Source: Tubiluchus corallicola (taxonomy: Eukaryota > Priapulida > Priapulimorpha > Priapulimorphida > Tubiluchidae). From it: 64,000 bases of DNA. The translations under genes and the position numbers were made by a program. The DNA lies in contig JAQGDQ010000500.1 of NCBI GenBank assembly GCA_030141605.1, forward strand, positions 78,307 to 142,306, read 5' to 3'. A model generated the notes under the pieces. The model searched no databases. It was not told the origin of the DNA and saw only the letters and a program-made list of their open reading frames with translations. Shown one piece after another: positions 1 through 10,680 of this stretch; the first letter of the stretch is position 1; each line of letters starts with the position of its first letter.

Positions 1-435
1 TCAGTCAAATATGTTGTGTGTGGATTTAGCCAAGTCTAAAAATTAACTCTTCCTGTTTTAGCCACATCTGAAAATCAGCTCTTTTGTTGTTTTAGCCACA
101 TCTAAAAATTAGCTCATTTTTGGTTCAACCAAGTCTAAAAATTAGCTCTTTTTAGTTTCAGCCACGTCTAAAAATTAGCTCTTTTTAGTTTCAGCTACGT
201 CTAAAAATTAGCTCTTTTTTGGTTTAACCACGTCTAAAAATTAGCTCTTTTTTGGTTTAACCACATCTGAAAGTTACCTCTTTTTGGTTTAACCACATCT
301 GAAAGTTACCTCTTTTTGGTTTAACCACATCTGAAAGTTACCTCTTTTTGGTTTAACCACGTCTAAAAATCAGCTGTTTTGTTGTTTTAGCCAAAGCTAA
401 AATTAACTCTTCCTGTTTTAGCTACATCTGAAAGC
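1..435. repeat. 32-bp minisatellite
   Basis: Degenerate tandem repeat with a core like AACCACATCTGAAAGTTACC followed by a T-rich stretch and GGTTT. The period is 32 bp where copies are most regular (about 250-360). Early copies differ slightly in length and sequence. It lies in the intron or flank upstream of the IQ-motif exon at 504. Confidence 0.85.
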
Positions 436-503
436 CAGCACATGGTTGAAATTGTGTAAAATTAAAAGTCATTTTTAAGGAAATCTTCAACTGGTGATTT
501 TAG

Positions 504-749
504 GAGAACGAAGTAGTAAATGAAGAGCAAGCAAAACAGACAGCAGAGATTATAGAAGATTCCCTACAGTCACACAAACTCTCTCACTGCCGGAATAAAA
601 ACTGTGTCAATATAAACGATCCTCATCACAGACATTCACCCGAGAAGGTACATCAGTCAGTCAGTCAGTCAATCAGTCAGTCAGTCAGTCAGTCAGTCAG
701 TCAGTCAGTCAGTCAGTCAGTCAGTCAGTCAGTCAGTCAGTCTGTCAGT

Positions 750-780
<31 letters not shown>

Positions 781-1456
781 CCTGCCTGCCTGTCTGTCTC
801 TGTGTCTCTGTCTGTTTGTCTGTCTATCTATCTGTCTGTCTGTCTGTCTCTGTGTGTCTGTCTGTTGGTCTGTCTGTCTGTCGTAAGTTAAGTCACAATA
901 TAGTATTGCAGTACAAATAATATAACTGTATAGAATTGCAAAGTACATTATTGTATTATTACAGAATTGTTATAGTAGTATTACTGCGATTCGTTGTATA
1001 GTAGGCGCCGTTTAACCCTTATAGGCCCACGATTTCTTACAACCGATTGTTTGTTCCTGTTGTAATAAATTGTTGTAAGAAGCGAACGAATATTTTGTAA
1101 AAAAATCTTTCTTTTGTAATGATTTGAAAGCCAGTTTTTTAACCAAAAAATAAACTTGACTTGACTGGAGTCTGCTGTGTAATGAACTAAAACCTTTTAT
1201 AAATACACAAAATTATGTTATTTCAATAAGTTGTTTCAAATTTGGCGCCAAAAAACTAATAGTAAGAAAGTATATAAAAGTAAGCAACAGAAAGTAAACA
1301 TGTTAGTTTGTGACATCTGGTTACTTACAGACTGAACCGGACGAAGAAATTGATATCGACTTGACGGATCCGGAAGTCGAAAAGGCAGCGGAGAAAATAC
1401 AAGCTTCCTTCAGAGGCCATTTGCTTAGGAAAAACAAGAACGACGCGCCACCTTGA
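504..1456 (+). CDS. IQ-motif calmodulin-binding protein, last two coding exons (5' part outside window)
   Basis: Two exons can be joined. 504-647 follows an acceptor TTTTAG and ends at donor AAG|GTACAT; 1331-1456 follows TTACTTACAG and ends in TGA at 1454-1456. Both are phase 0, giving 48 codons plus 41 codons and the stop. The last exon encodes an acidic stretch (EPDEEIDIDLTDPEVEKAA) running straight into an IQ motif (KIQASFRGHLLRK) near the C-terminus. That layout, acidic residues then one IQ motif at the end of a small protein, is known from PCP4/PEP-19, neurogranin and insect igloo, which bind calmodulin in neurons. The first exon is charged and unrecognised (contains SHCRNKNCVNINDPHH). 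The assignment to an IQ protein is firm. The PCP4/igloo analogy is inference, and membership of exon 504-647 in the same gene rests on phase and spacing only. Sequence after 1456 is presumed 3'UTR. Confidence 0.7.
652..885. repeat. compound (TCAG)n / (TGTC)n microsatellite
   Basis: TCAG repeats run from about 652 to 740 and change to TGTC/TGCC repeats up to about 885. The array begins five bases after the splice donor at 648, so it forms the 5' end of the IQ-gene intron. Apparent open frames through it are repeat artefacts. Confidence 0.95.
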
Positions 1457-1649
1457 CACAAAAATCCGAACTACTGAATAGTGAGGCTCAGGTGTGTTTT
1501 TCCAAATATGCATCAATACGTCTTTATTTATAATATTAACTAGGCATAGATAGTTCAAGTTAGCAGTGTTAGACTTGAGTATAGTAAGTGGGTGGGTGAC
1601 CAGGAAAATCGTTTCGAGATGTTTCATTCTCAAACTATTTCCTTTAGTA

Positions 1650-2122
1650 GAATGTTGTTGGCATCCTTCTGTGTTGGAAGACAATGGAATGTGCGCCAAG
1701 AGAGTCCGATCCTTGAACGTCTCCAGGGCGCATGCCTGGGCAAGGTGTATGGAGATCCTGAGTTGCCCAGACCGCAGGAACCCCCTCTCTTCCTCCCTGG
1801 TGTAGTCCAAAGGAAAGCAGAGCGATACGTTTGGCACCAGGTTGGCTGCAGGAGCTGCCGGAGTCAGTGAGCATGCTGCACTGGTCCGCCTTCCGGGCTC
1901 CACTCCTGATTTGGAAGGTTTACTCCTCTACATATGGCTGTTGGGTCACTTGACCGCCTCCGCCCTCTAGTCGTTAGCTGCTTGTGCAGCTCCTTCGCCT
2001 AGTGACGAGATACAGTGTGGGCATCCCGTAAGCCTACAACACCTGGTATTCCTAGGCGGTCACCCATCCAAGTACTAACCAGGCTCTACGTTGCTTATCT
2101 TCGGTGATCAGGCGAGAACCTA
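1650..2122 (-). mobile_element. 5S-rRNA-derived SINE-like element, copy A
   Basis: Read on the minus strand, 2122 to about 2031 matches 5S rRNA from the GGTTCTCGCCTGATCACC region to the 3' end GGTGTTGTAGGCTT, so the Pol III internal control region is largely present while the first ~27 nt are absent. It continues into a non-ribosomal body (about 380 bp) shared with the copies at 2614 and 19863. The body ends near 1650 in sequence matching the end of the copy at 20420. Length and structure resemble SINE3-type (5S-headed) elements. No terminal repeat or poly-A was seen. The open frame across the body occurs in two copies but is probably coincidental. Confidence 0.75.
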
Positions 2123-2613
2123 AAGTGTAGGTTACTGTATCAATAAAACTAAAACACGTTTTTGGCGAGCCAGTAGTGAGGTGAGTCAGTGACATCTTAC
2201 TGGTGTAAACATTTTAAGATGAATGTCCTTACATAAGTAAACACGTCTAATGCTATGTAATATCACTTCGTTTGGAAAGTTTCTTGGGATATATTCTAAA
2301 ATTGCTGTTTCTTCTTCTCCTATGGCTATTTAAATGCAACGTTTATTCACCAGTGGGGAATGAGCTGTATTCTTCACACGAATCCCTGTTTGCACATAAA
2401 TCATGTTTGATATTTCCTAGTGATAAGGTTAATTTGAAGCCAACACTGATGCAAATGTATCATCGGTGAATACATTACCTCTTTTCGCGACAGAATATTT
2501 TCAGTATAACCCCAGGAGACCGGTATCAGGTCACATTGAAAACTGCCACAAAGCAGTTATTTCTTGAAATAAATGTGACTAATCACTTCACTAACCGATG
2601 AAAACTACGGCCA
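2123..2613. other. spacer between two 5S-derived elements, nothing recognised
   Basis: About 490 bp of AT-rich sequence separating the divergent 5S-headed copies A and B. A short open frame at 2272-2469 shows no family features. I see no RNA gene or repeat here. Confidence 0.6.
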
Positions 2614-2951
2614 AATCACGTTGAAGACGCCGGTTCTCGTCTGATCACCGAAGTTAAGCAACCTGGTTAGTACTTGGATGGGTGACCGCCTAGGAATACC
2701 AGGTGCTGTAGGCTTGCGGGATGCCCACACTGTATCTCGACACTAGGCGGAGGTGAGCTGCACAAGGCAGCCAACGACTAGAGGGCGGAGGAGGTCAGGC
2801 GAGGAGTAAACCTTCCAAATCAGGAGTGGAGCCCCGAAGGCGGACCAGTCCAGCATGTTCACTGACTCCGGCAGCTCCTGCAGCCAACCTGGTGCCAAAC
2901 GTATCGCTCCGCTTTCCTTTGGACTACACCAGGGAGGAAGAGAGGGGTTTC
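2614..2951 (+). mobile_element. 5S-rRNA-derived SINE-like element, copy B (3' truncated)
   Basis: 2614-2717 is a 5S rRNA-like head starting near 5S position 11 (CACGTTGAAGACGCCGG) with a 7-nt deletion after AAGTTAAGCAAC. It is followed by the same body as copy A up to GAAGAGAGGGGTTTC at about 2951, where a CAT microsatellite takes over. It is in opposite orientation to copy A, 490 bp away. The deletion and missing 5' end make a functional 5S rRNA gene unlikely. Confidence 0.75.
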
Positions 2952-2952
2952 A

Positions 2953-3030
2953 TTGGATTATCATGATCATCATCACCATCATCATCATCATCAACATCAT
3001 CATCATCGTCATTATCATCATCATCCAATG
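2953..3030. repeat. (CAT)n microsatellite
   Basis: CAT/CATCAT-rich run replacing the 3' end of the 5S-derived copy B. It would translate as a histidine run, which I treat as an artefact. Confidence 0.85.
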
Positions 3031-4796
3031 AATCACACGTCCAGTGACATGATTCTGCTCACCTCCCTATGCCAGGACTCTCCACACGCCGCAATGCCCC
3101 AAGGGGATTTATTTCTAAGGATCAATGCTGAAGTGTTTAAATCTTTCTGTGCAAAATCTAAATATGTTAACATTTGTTCCTGCAGCTTTTTAGCTGTTTC
3201 TATGGCTTGTTGTAAAATACTCGCGCAACAGAAACAACATTAATAGCAGAAATCTTTTATTCTTGTAAATTGATGCGATGATGAAAACGAAATTACCATG
3301 TTGCTGTATCGTTAAGTTACAATTTCAATTTTGTTTCAGGTGTAGTTCATAGATGGCGCTTTCGACGTTTATAAACACTTGATGACTTCGTTCATCTCAC
3401 ATGCTGACGTCATCACGCCATCATGTCATAATGAGAAGCAACTCATCTCTGCGGTGCAACTCTGACCGAAGATTCCTGCTATTTATAGTCTACTTTGTTC
3501 AATATCTTTTAAAGGAAGACCGGACGATTGTTTAGACTCGATCTAATTTCAACTTACTGAACAAAATATACATTTTCTTACTTATAAAAGTTACAATTGT
3601 TTCTTATATTTGAATAATTACCTTAGAAAGTTAATTAACGGCAACAGAACACAGCTATTGCTTACGTCACAAACTAACCACAGTTTGTGCAACGGCAGGC
3701 ATCTTCCCTTGCGCGTCCAGCACATTTGCATACTTGTTACAGTGCTGTTTAAACGCATGATGTCATGAAAATGGGCTTTACATCATATGACGTCAGAAAC
3801 TAACACTGTAGTTCATGATCATGCTTATTACGGTACCGTCTTCTATTTGTCGGCCACGTGAATGTGACAAAAAGGCGCCGTTGCCAATCTTAGTAGATTC
3901 ATGAGCCGCGTGTAGCTTTGAAAGTTTCAACAAAATTTGAGTGTCCGAGGTAATTATTATTTAATCTAAGCTTTGATTTAAAATAAGCTTTTGTAGTTTT
4001 CAATATTTTAGAACATTCTTTATACTGCACTCATGTTTACACAATCATCTGGTTTTCCTTTAAAATGAAATCACGCATTTTAAAAAAACATCAAATAGAA
4101 CTGACTTTAAAGTTAATACTTTATAGATTTAGCCAGTAAGCAACATTTGTTAATAGTGTGGCAGGACTTACTGAATGGATAATCTAATGCACTTTATGCG
4201 TTAGAGAAGATGCTGAGGTTGATGCACCTCTATTGGTTCAGTGGCTCATCTTAGCAGAATATCCTGAACTATGACTTGGGGTCGGTTCACGCCACAAATA
4301 TCTCATTGAGTAAGCCCTGTCTTTGACTGTTGAATTCCAAATTACAGTGTGCAAAAAAGATGTGGTAAGCTAAAAACTGTCACATGTACTATAAATGCCT
4401 GCCAATAGGCCAGTAATAGTCACCATCATCATTGTCGCTGCTGCCATAACTTTTTTAATTGAAATTTATAATCGCTATTGCAGCAAAGATTGGACAAATC
4501 TGTCTGTAGAGTGTGATCATCTTTAATCTTTGCATAATTATATGAATTCGTGTCAAGCTTTCACCCATCACAGAATCTATGCAATACATGTAAAGTCTAA
4601 TTTCAACACCTTGTAAATATGTAAAGTAATTTATTACATTTTATTAATATCACAGGTTATGAGTTCGTAATTTGACGCTTAATATGAAACCTATTCTTGT
4701 TTATCGTATTATTATTTGACTGCATGTAACATAGAATTTATTATACGTTTCTAGTATCTAAATTTACATAATCCTGTTTTAATTTACTTTCATATC
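3031..4796. other. intergenic, no gene recognised
   Basis: About 1.8 kb of AT-rich DNA. No protein family or structured RNA is recognisable. It contains the CRE-like sites described separately and a CACGTG E-box near 3854. Confidence 0.55.
3405..3795. promoter_or_regulatory. cluster of CRE-like sites
   Basis: Two perfect TGACGTCA palindromes (3405-3412 and 3788-3795) with related near-sites between them (TACGTCAC near 3664, TGATGTCATG near 3758). CREB/ATF-type bZIP factors bind TGACGTCA. No adjacent promoter or gene start is identifiable, so a regulatory role is only a possibility. Confidence 0.25.
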
Positions 4797-5421
4797 CTGC
4801 TCACACTGAATGAGGTTACTCACGTTGTTTGCAAACTGACGGTGTACAGTATGACCAAGCTGCCAGGGCCAGAACTAGACGTGGCAAGCGGGGGGGGGGG
4901 CGCAAAAATTTTCTGGGGGGGGGAGGTATCCGAAGTGGTTAAATACTGGTTAAGCCAATTTTAACCCCTTTTATACTGCATGCAGGCCTATAATTAGCAC
5001 GTGTGTAGGACGGCGTAGCGGACAGAGCAATAATGAGAAAATTAACTCTCAGTTAACCTAACGTTATTAATGTGCCTCTAACTAAATTGTTATTTACAGA
5101 AATTTATCACACACAAGTTTTAAGAAAATAATACACTGAAGCTACCAAACAGTTTTTTACCTAATTCTAATTCATATTGAAAATAATTACATGCGAACTG
5201 CAATTTTCACTGCAAAAAATTATTTGTCCGATTTTGCAGGGGGGGGGGCGCCCCTCCTCGCTCCCCCCTAGTTCCGCCCCTGCTGAAGCTACTACAATGC
5301 TCTTGTCTGCTACGTAGCATATTCTGCTCACACTGAATGAGGTTACTCACGTTGTTTGCAAACTGACGGTGTACAGTATGACCAAGCTACTACAATGCTC
5401 TTGTCTGCTACGTAGCATATT
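4797..5421. repeat. 98-bp direct duplication interrupted by a MITE
   Basis: A 65-bp segment (4797-4861; 5324-5388) plus a 33-bp segment (5291-5323; 5389-5421) form a directly duplicated 98-bp unit. In the first copy the two segments are separated by about 424 bp of inserted DNA; in the second they are contiguous. The second copy is therefore an empty reference site. Confidence 0.85.
4864..5282. mobile_element. hAT-like MITE
   Basis: Terminal inverted repeats begin CAGGGCCAGAACTAG on the left and, on the minus strand, CAGGGGCGGAACTAG on the right, followed by G-rich tracts. CAGGGGCGGAAC-type ends are typical of hAT-family elements. No transposase is encoded in about 419 bp. AAGCT flanks the insert on both sides (4857-4861, 5286-5290) and is single in the empty copy. 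Typical hAT target duplications are 8 bp, so the superfamily is not certain. Confidence 0.6.
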
Positions 5422-7000
5422 ACCAACGTACGCATTGTATGCCTTGCTGTTTTAACTGCCCATAAAGTAGATGAATAAAATTGGCAACGTGCCAACTGGC
5501 AAATGTATAACTATTAATCTTTAGAAATAGCTCTAGCGTGTGACAAATGTATGCCTATTATTCTTTTGAACGAATTCTATGTCTGCGTGTGCTCAAATAT
5601 ATGCCAAACAAGGCACTTGGAGAGTCTAAAATGAAACTGGGTAAACTGCCTCAATGTGAGCAGGCTAACTGAACATAAACTACTAAAAGGAAGAAAAGAA
5701 CTTCAGCTGTCATCTCAGAGTAACATGTTTTGCCTGAAGCAGACGTGATATAATTTTAATCATAAGCATATCTAAATTATTTATACCTTAAGGAATATAA
5801 ATTTTTAAATTTAATTTACAAATAATAAATTGTTAAAAGTATCAATTATTTACTCATTAGACGAACCCATCTGAAAAATGGACCTTAAACGTACAGTACA
5901 GTTAAAGTAGTTACAGTAACTGGGATTTGCGTGTGGCGACATCTAGTGACAAACAGAGGAGGCATTATGACTTAGCTTAAATCAATAAATGTAATTGATT
6001 AGAAGACGATTGATCTATTAGTGTAAAGACTGATTGTTTAAAGGAAGAAAAAGATGAAAACGACGATCAGCCAATCAGGGTTTGAGATGCAGATCATGTG
6101 ATCAGAACTCGCATGGCTCACCTCCAAGCCACAAGAAGTATAAGTATTTACAGCTGTCGAGTGACCTAGAACCTGTAGTAGACAAATGAAATTTTTCACC
6201 GTTTTGACCAGTATAAAGCTATTTTTACTGACCAGTGACTCTCATAATATATTAATCAAAGCGTTTTTTATTTAGGTGTTATGCTAATCATGCTGTACAT
6301 GCTGTATTTTTAACACACAATAGCATTAAAACTTACGTGTGAATTCATTTCAGTTATTTTTTCTATCGTTTTCTTAGTTATATCGTCTGTTGCTATAGAT
6401 AAATATAGATACAATAGTTATTATTCATTGTATGTATACTATGTACATAGTTTTTTGGAACGACGATCGAATGATGATTGAAAATTACTATGATTATTAA
6501 GCCTTAGACTTATAATACGAAATATACGAATTATGAAAGGTCTTTTACGACTTGTTCTTTGTTTGATGCATCTGTAGAAATTTGCAATGAACGTAGACGA
6601 TGTTCACCTCAATCACAAAATTGAACAAACAGTCATAAAGTTAGCAATATGATATTTTACAGTAGAAAATTTGCATCCTTTCTCAATGCTCTCTCTAGAT
6701 CAACTGAAACTTGCATGCCTGAGAGAATAAAGCTCTAATCACATGACCAGACATGCAAGTTCCTATTGGAAGGTACATCACATTCATGCACACAGTCCCA
6801 CAAAAATGATTAGTTAAATATTTCATAATTGCAACCCGAACACACGCTTTAAGTGGGATCTTTGGTTGAGACACCTGCGCGCAAAGGTTTCCCTGCCTGT
6901 TCAGTCTTATACCGCATATAAAAATAGTTCTCTTAAGCAAATAAGAGGTAAAATTTTAGAAATAAAGAAAGACATGCATGATTGGTTTAGGTGTCATTAT
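5422..7000. other. intergenic, nothing recognised
   Basis: About 1.6 kb of AT-rich sequence. The minus-strand open frame at 6695-6940 has no recognisable domain or supporting splice context. M-box-like sites (ATCATGTGATC near 6095, ATCACATGACC near 6738) are present but not informative alone. Confidence 0.5.
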
Positions 7001-7369
7001 TGTTGTGTTTTGTTTCTCTCGGAAGGCTCGTAGAGAAAACCAGAAAACACTTCGTCAAATTAAATTAGTTTATTAAGCGAGAATTCTACAACACAAAAGA
7101 ATGAAGGAACGCGAAATGATTACAGTGAATGTGAAAATGTGGAAAACGTTTGAGTGTATCTGAAAATACAAGTATACAAGAGAATGTGTAAGTGGCGTCC
7201 GTGTGAATCTGCGTGTCTGTCTCAGCGGCCTGCTTCGCCTTATATAGGGTACCAGGGAAGATTCTAGACGTTTCTCTCTAGAACATTCTACAAGGTAAGA
7301 CGATTATTCTAATGGAACATTCTACAATGTTCTTTTTAATTCTAATAGATGCCAGCGATCTCCACAACA
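7001..7369 (-). mobile_element. solo LTR-like element
   Basis: The 369-bp segment has inverted ends TGTTGTG (7001-7007) and CACAACA (7363-7369). Read on the minus strand it has an upstream (U3-like) part, a TATA box (TATATA at 7241-7246), about 160 bp of R/U5-like sequence containing AATAAA (minus strand, near 7073), and an end in CA. This is the order expected of an LTR. I see no matching target-site duplication, primer-binding site or internal region, so it would be an old solo LTR. The U3 carries heat-shock-element-like motifs. Confidence 0.55.
7256..7333 (-). promoter_or_regulatory. heat-shock-element-like clusters in the LTR U3
   Basis: Contiguous 5-bp units GGAAG, ATTCT, AGACG, TTTCT occupy 7256-7275, matching alternating nGAAn/nTTCn with one mismatch. 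AGAAC-ATTCT lies at 7280-7289. GGAAC-ATTCT followed after a 5-bp gap by GTTCT lies at 7314-7333. HSF trimers bind such arrays. All three lie upstream of the minus-strand TATA box, the nearest about 10 bp away. Confidence 0.45.
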
Positions 7370-7721
7370 AGGATCAACGCAGTGTGTTTTGCGCTAGACA
7401 GCTACGCAAGGATACGTCTAATATCCACTTAATGTAGACGCAAAGTTGGTTTAATCACCCAGTTCCTTACTTAAATACACAATCTACTATTTTTCTTCCT
7501 ACCATTTCCACTAACACATCCTTCTACCCTTCCTGTGTGATCTAACCTTTCTCCCAGTTTTTTTTTGTTCACTCATCCATTCTTTTTTTATCTGGTTCAC
7601 ATGACAGTGGGCTTATACAAGCCTTTGCTTCTCTAGCCCACTGCAGTACAATCACACCAAGTGCAATTACATTGTCTCGCACCAAGGTAACATTTTTTTC
7701 CTTTATGCGCACATACTGTCT
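7370..7721. other. intergenic, nothing recognised
   Basis: AT-rich spacer between the solo LTR and the CT array. No feature seen. Confidence 0.5.
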
Positions 7722-7737
7722 CCTCTCTCCCCCCTCT

Positions 7738-7780
<43 letters not shown>

Positions 7781-7885
7781 TCTCTCTCTCTCTCTGTCTC
7801 TCACTCCCTCTCTCTCCATCTCTGTCTCTCTCCCCCCACTCTCTCTCTCTCTCTCACTCACTCACTCTCTCTCTCTCTCACTCAC

Positions 7886-7941
<56 letters not shown>

Positions 7942-7985
7942 TCCCTCTCTCTTCTCTCTCTCTCTCTCTCTCTCTCTCCCTCTCT
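7722..7985. repeat. (CT)n microsatellite
   Basis: Polypyrimidine run of CT with interruptions (CCCCC, CACTCA). A long serine/leucine open frame across it is an artefact. Confidence 0.95.
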
Positions 7986-8526
7986 TACTGCACGCGTGCT
8001 GTTTGCCAGTATTGACAAGTATTACGGACTGGTCTTGAGAATAAAGCAGTTTCTCTTTCAATTGTTCTTTCCTTTAACAACTGTATAACTCCATATTTTC
8101 TCTTCGAAAATGCTTCTCCGGCATTCTGGCAGTTCAAAAATTTTCTGGACGCCAACCATGGTAGCGACCGACACCCCCCCCCCCCCACCCCGATGGGGCC
8201 TCACACGCCCCACTTCGCCGGGCCTCGCCTAGGCTGAAATAGGCCCCGATTGTTGACATTGGGCAGACAGGATTCTAAAATAAAAGAAATCTGCCCTCAA
8301 ACTGATAAACAGCAGTAATCCAGCAAAAAACTAGACTCCGCTTTGCCTATGGCTTGTCAGCACCACTTCCGTACAGCGAATTATCTGGACAGTCTTATTA
8401 CTACCAGGTCTTTCTCAATTCATTTCCAGGTGCTGCCACCTATACCCGAGTTGGTGAATTATTTCAATCCTAGTCACGACAATTAAATAAATTTCAAAGC
8501 AAAAATTGGTTTTTTGATGTTTATAT
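7986..8526. other. intergenic with C-tract, nothing recognised
   Basis: Contains a run of about 14 C near 8173 followed by a locally GC-rich stretch (8190-8250) unlike its neighbours. It is possibly a mobile-element end, but no inverted partner was found. Confidence 0.45.
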
Positions 8527-8816
<290 letters not shown>

Positions 8817-9345
8817 AAATCTTTATTTGCCATTTTAAAAACATTGACCATCATATTAAAAGACAGACAATCAGTGTTAGTTCATATAAAAACATACACT
8901 GTTCTGGGCAAATGCGTCTGGTGCATGCTAAACTATAAGTGCAACTAGAAATTCAAAAATAAAATATAAACTAGTTTAGTAAGGTTTAGGAAAGATGAAA
9001 TTATGATTTGGGTGAGTATCATCGTGTTCGTATGTCGGATATTTAAAACGAGTCATTAAATGTTTTTTTAAATTTAGACTTGAATATTGATAAAGAGCTA
9101 CTGTGTTTTAGTGATGTCGGTAATGAATTCCAAAGTTGTATTGCTTGCTTAGTAATGGAATTCTTTCCATATTGATTGTTCGTTCTAATGTTTCTTAGAT
9201 TTAGTGTTCTGTTATTCATCCCGGGGTTTTCAAGAAGTGGAAGCTGGAAAGTTTCATCCTCTCTGTTCTCTCTTTCCCTCTCTTCTTCCCTGTCAAAATG
9301 CTCAATGTTGCTAAGGAACCAATGCATCAGCTTCGCCATTCATTT
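8817..9345 (-). pseudogene. LINE 3' end (C-terminus of the reverse-transcriptase ORF plus 3'UTR)
   Basis: Minus-strand frame 9339-9043 encodes a C-terminus with the pattern R-N-x-Y-G-K-x-S-I then QAIQLWNSLPTSLK and a lysine-rich FKSKFKKTF end. This is the usual C-terminal tail of jockey/CR1-type LINE ORF2 proteins. It is followed on the minus strand by a short 3'UTR, AATAAAG and a trinucleotide tail. Only the last ~98 codons are present, so this is a 5'-truncated insertion. Confidence 0.65.
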
Positions 9346-9879
9346 TTGATCCTGCATCAGTTTAAAATGCAGTCCGCTTTATGAACGCATAAATTAGATT
9401 CTAAAACGAAGCAATTAAGTTTCACATTTGTGATGTGATGCGTTTGATTACGCGAAAGAAGCTTTGCGTATTGAAAGTAAAGCAGTTTGTTAAACATAAT
9501 GGCACGCCGAAGACTCGAGTTTGACAGTTTTTTGCACGATTGAGATGTAATAAAAGCGTTTTTGAATTATAAATAGTTAAAATTTCTAATAGAGTTTCAG
9601 TCGTGAGAGTTTATTGCGCAACGAAATCATGACAATATGGCCATGAATTAAGTCAGTAAATCTGTATAGTTTATTACATGCATTCCAATGTATTACGTAA
9701 TTTGTTGGTAATATCTGTGCGTTTAATACTCGCCACACGCAAGTCGTCTAGCACACTGCAAACGGATATGAGCGTGCTGAGAAAAATTTATTCCAATAGT
9801 GTGCTGACCACACAATCACCGTGTTAGTAATAGCTGACAGCTCTAGAGCATTGCAGAAAAGTTCCAGCTACACTTAATG
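9346..9879. other. intergenic, nothing recognised
   Basis: AT-rich stretch between two LINE fragments of opposite strand. No domain was recognised. Confidence 0.5.
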
Positions 9880-10680
9880 ACAATAGACCTGTGGTTTTAA
9901 CAGTGTTAAGCAAAACACTTGAACGTTTGATCTTACGTTTCCTGAAATCTGTTGTTTCATAATTTTTGCATCCGTTTCAATGCTAATCATTCCCCAGATG
10001 ATGCTGTAGCTTTTGTTGTTAATGATGTACTAACACACCTTAATAAACGTTATTGTTATGCCAGAATCCTTTTGATTCTAGCATAGCAATTTCAGTTCAG
10101 CTGATTTCAGTTCAGCTTTCAATACTATTCTGCCACTAAAATTGTATTATAAAACGAAAGAAATTAACATACCTGACTGGCTGTGTAATTTAGTACTTGA
10201 GTTCTTAACACGGGGCTCGCAGACCGTCAAGATGACTAATGGAAACACTACCATTTTGTCAACGTCAAGGGTTCTTAATATAGGCGCGCCTCAGGGGTGC
10301 GTCCTATCTCCAATGCTATACACGTTGTTTACATACGACTGTGAATTACCTTCCCCAAATACTATGATGATATCAGGCTTGCTGGACTTATTTGCAGTAA
10401 CAAAGAGACTAATTATTTTTTGACAGTTGCAAATTTAATACGATGGTCCAAATGGAATAATTTAGAACTAAATGTTTCAAAAACAAAAGAAATTATCGTA
10501 GATTATAAAATGGCGGAACTTATTATACCTGACTGGCTGTATAATTTTGTACTTGAGTTCTTGACAGGACGCTCACAGGTCGTCAAGGTAACTAACGTTT
10601 TTATGATTTTCCTTAAACTGAATAAAAAATTCAAACTTTATAAGAACACTATGTATTTTTGTAATTTTTATAAAGTTTGA
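9880..10680 (+). pseudogene. LINE reverse-transcriptase fragment, frameshifted and internally duplicated
   Basis: In broken frames the stretch shows successive RT blocks of a CR1/Rex1/jockey-like LINE: a LNDNRPV block near 9880, DDAVAFVVNDVL near 10000, DFSSAFNTI near 10110, IPDWLCNLVLEFLT near 10170, GAPQGCVLSPMLYTLFTYDC near 10290, then LELNVSKTKEIIVDY near 10460. The F/YADD catalytic block expected after the CVLSP block is missing, so the copy is dead. The PDWL-to-VVKV block recurs at about 10516-10590, indicating a rearranged copy. No ends were identified. Confidence 0.75.

Noticed and set aside
745-948. Open frame rich in DRQTDRQ
   Set aside because: Translation of the TGTC microsatellite on the minus strand.
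1325-1903. 192-codon minus-strand frame (MEPGRRTSAACSL...)
   Set aside because: It crosses the 5S-derived element body and the opposite strand of the IQ exon. The same frame in copy C is explained by shared repeat sequence, with no known domain.
2031-2122. Functional 5S rRNA gene
   Set aside because: The 5' end is missing, and the sequence continues into a dispersed-repeat body with no T-run terminator directly after the 3' end. The same holds for 2614 and 19863.
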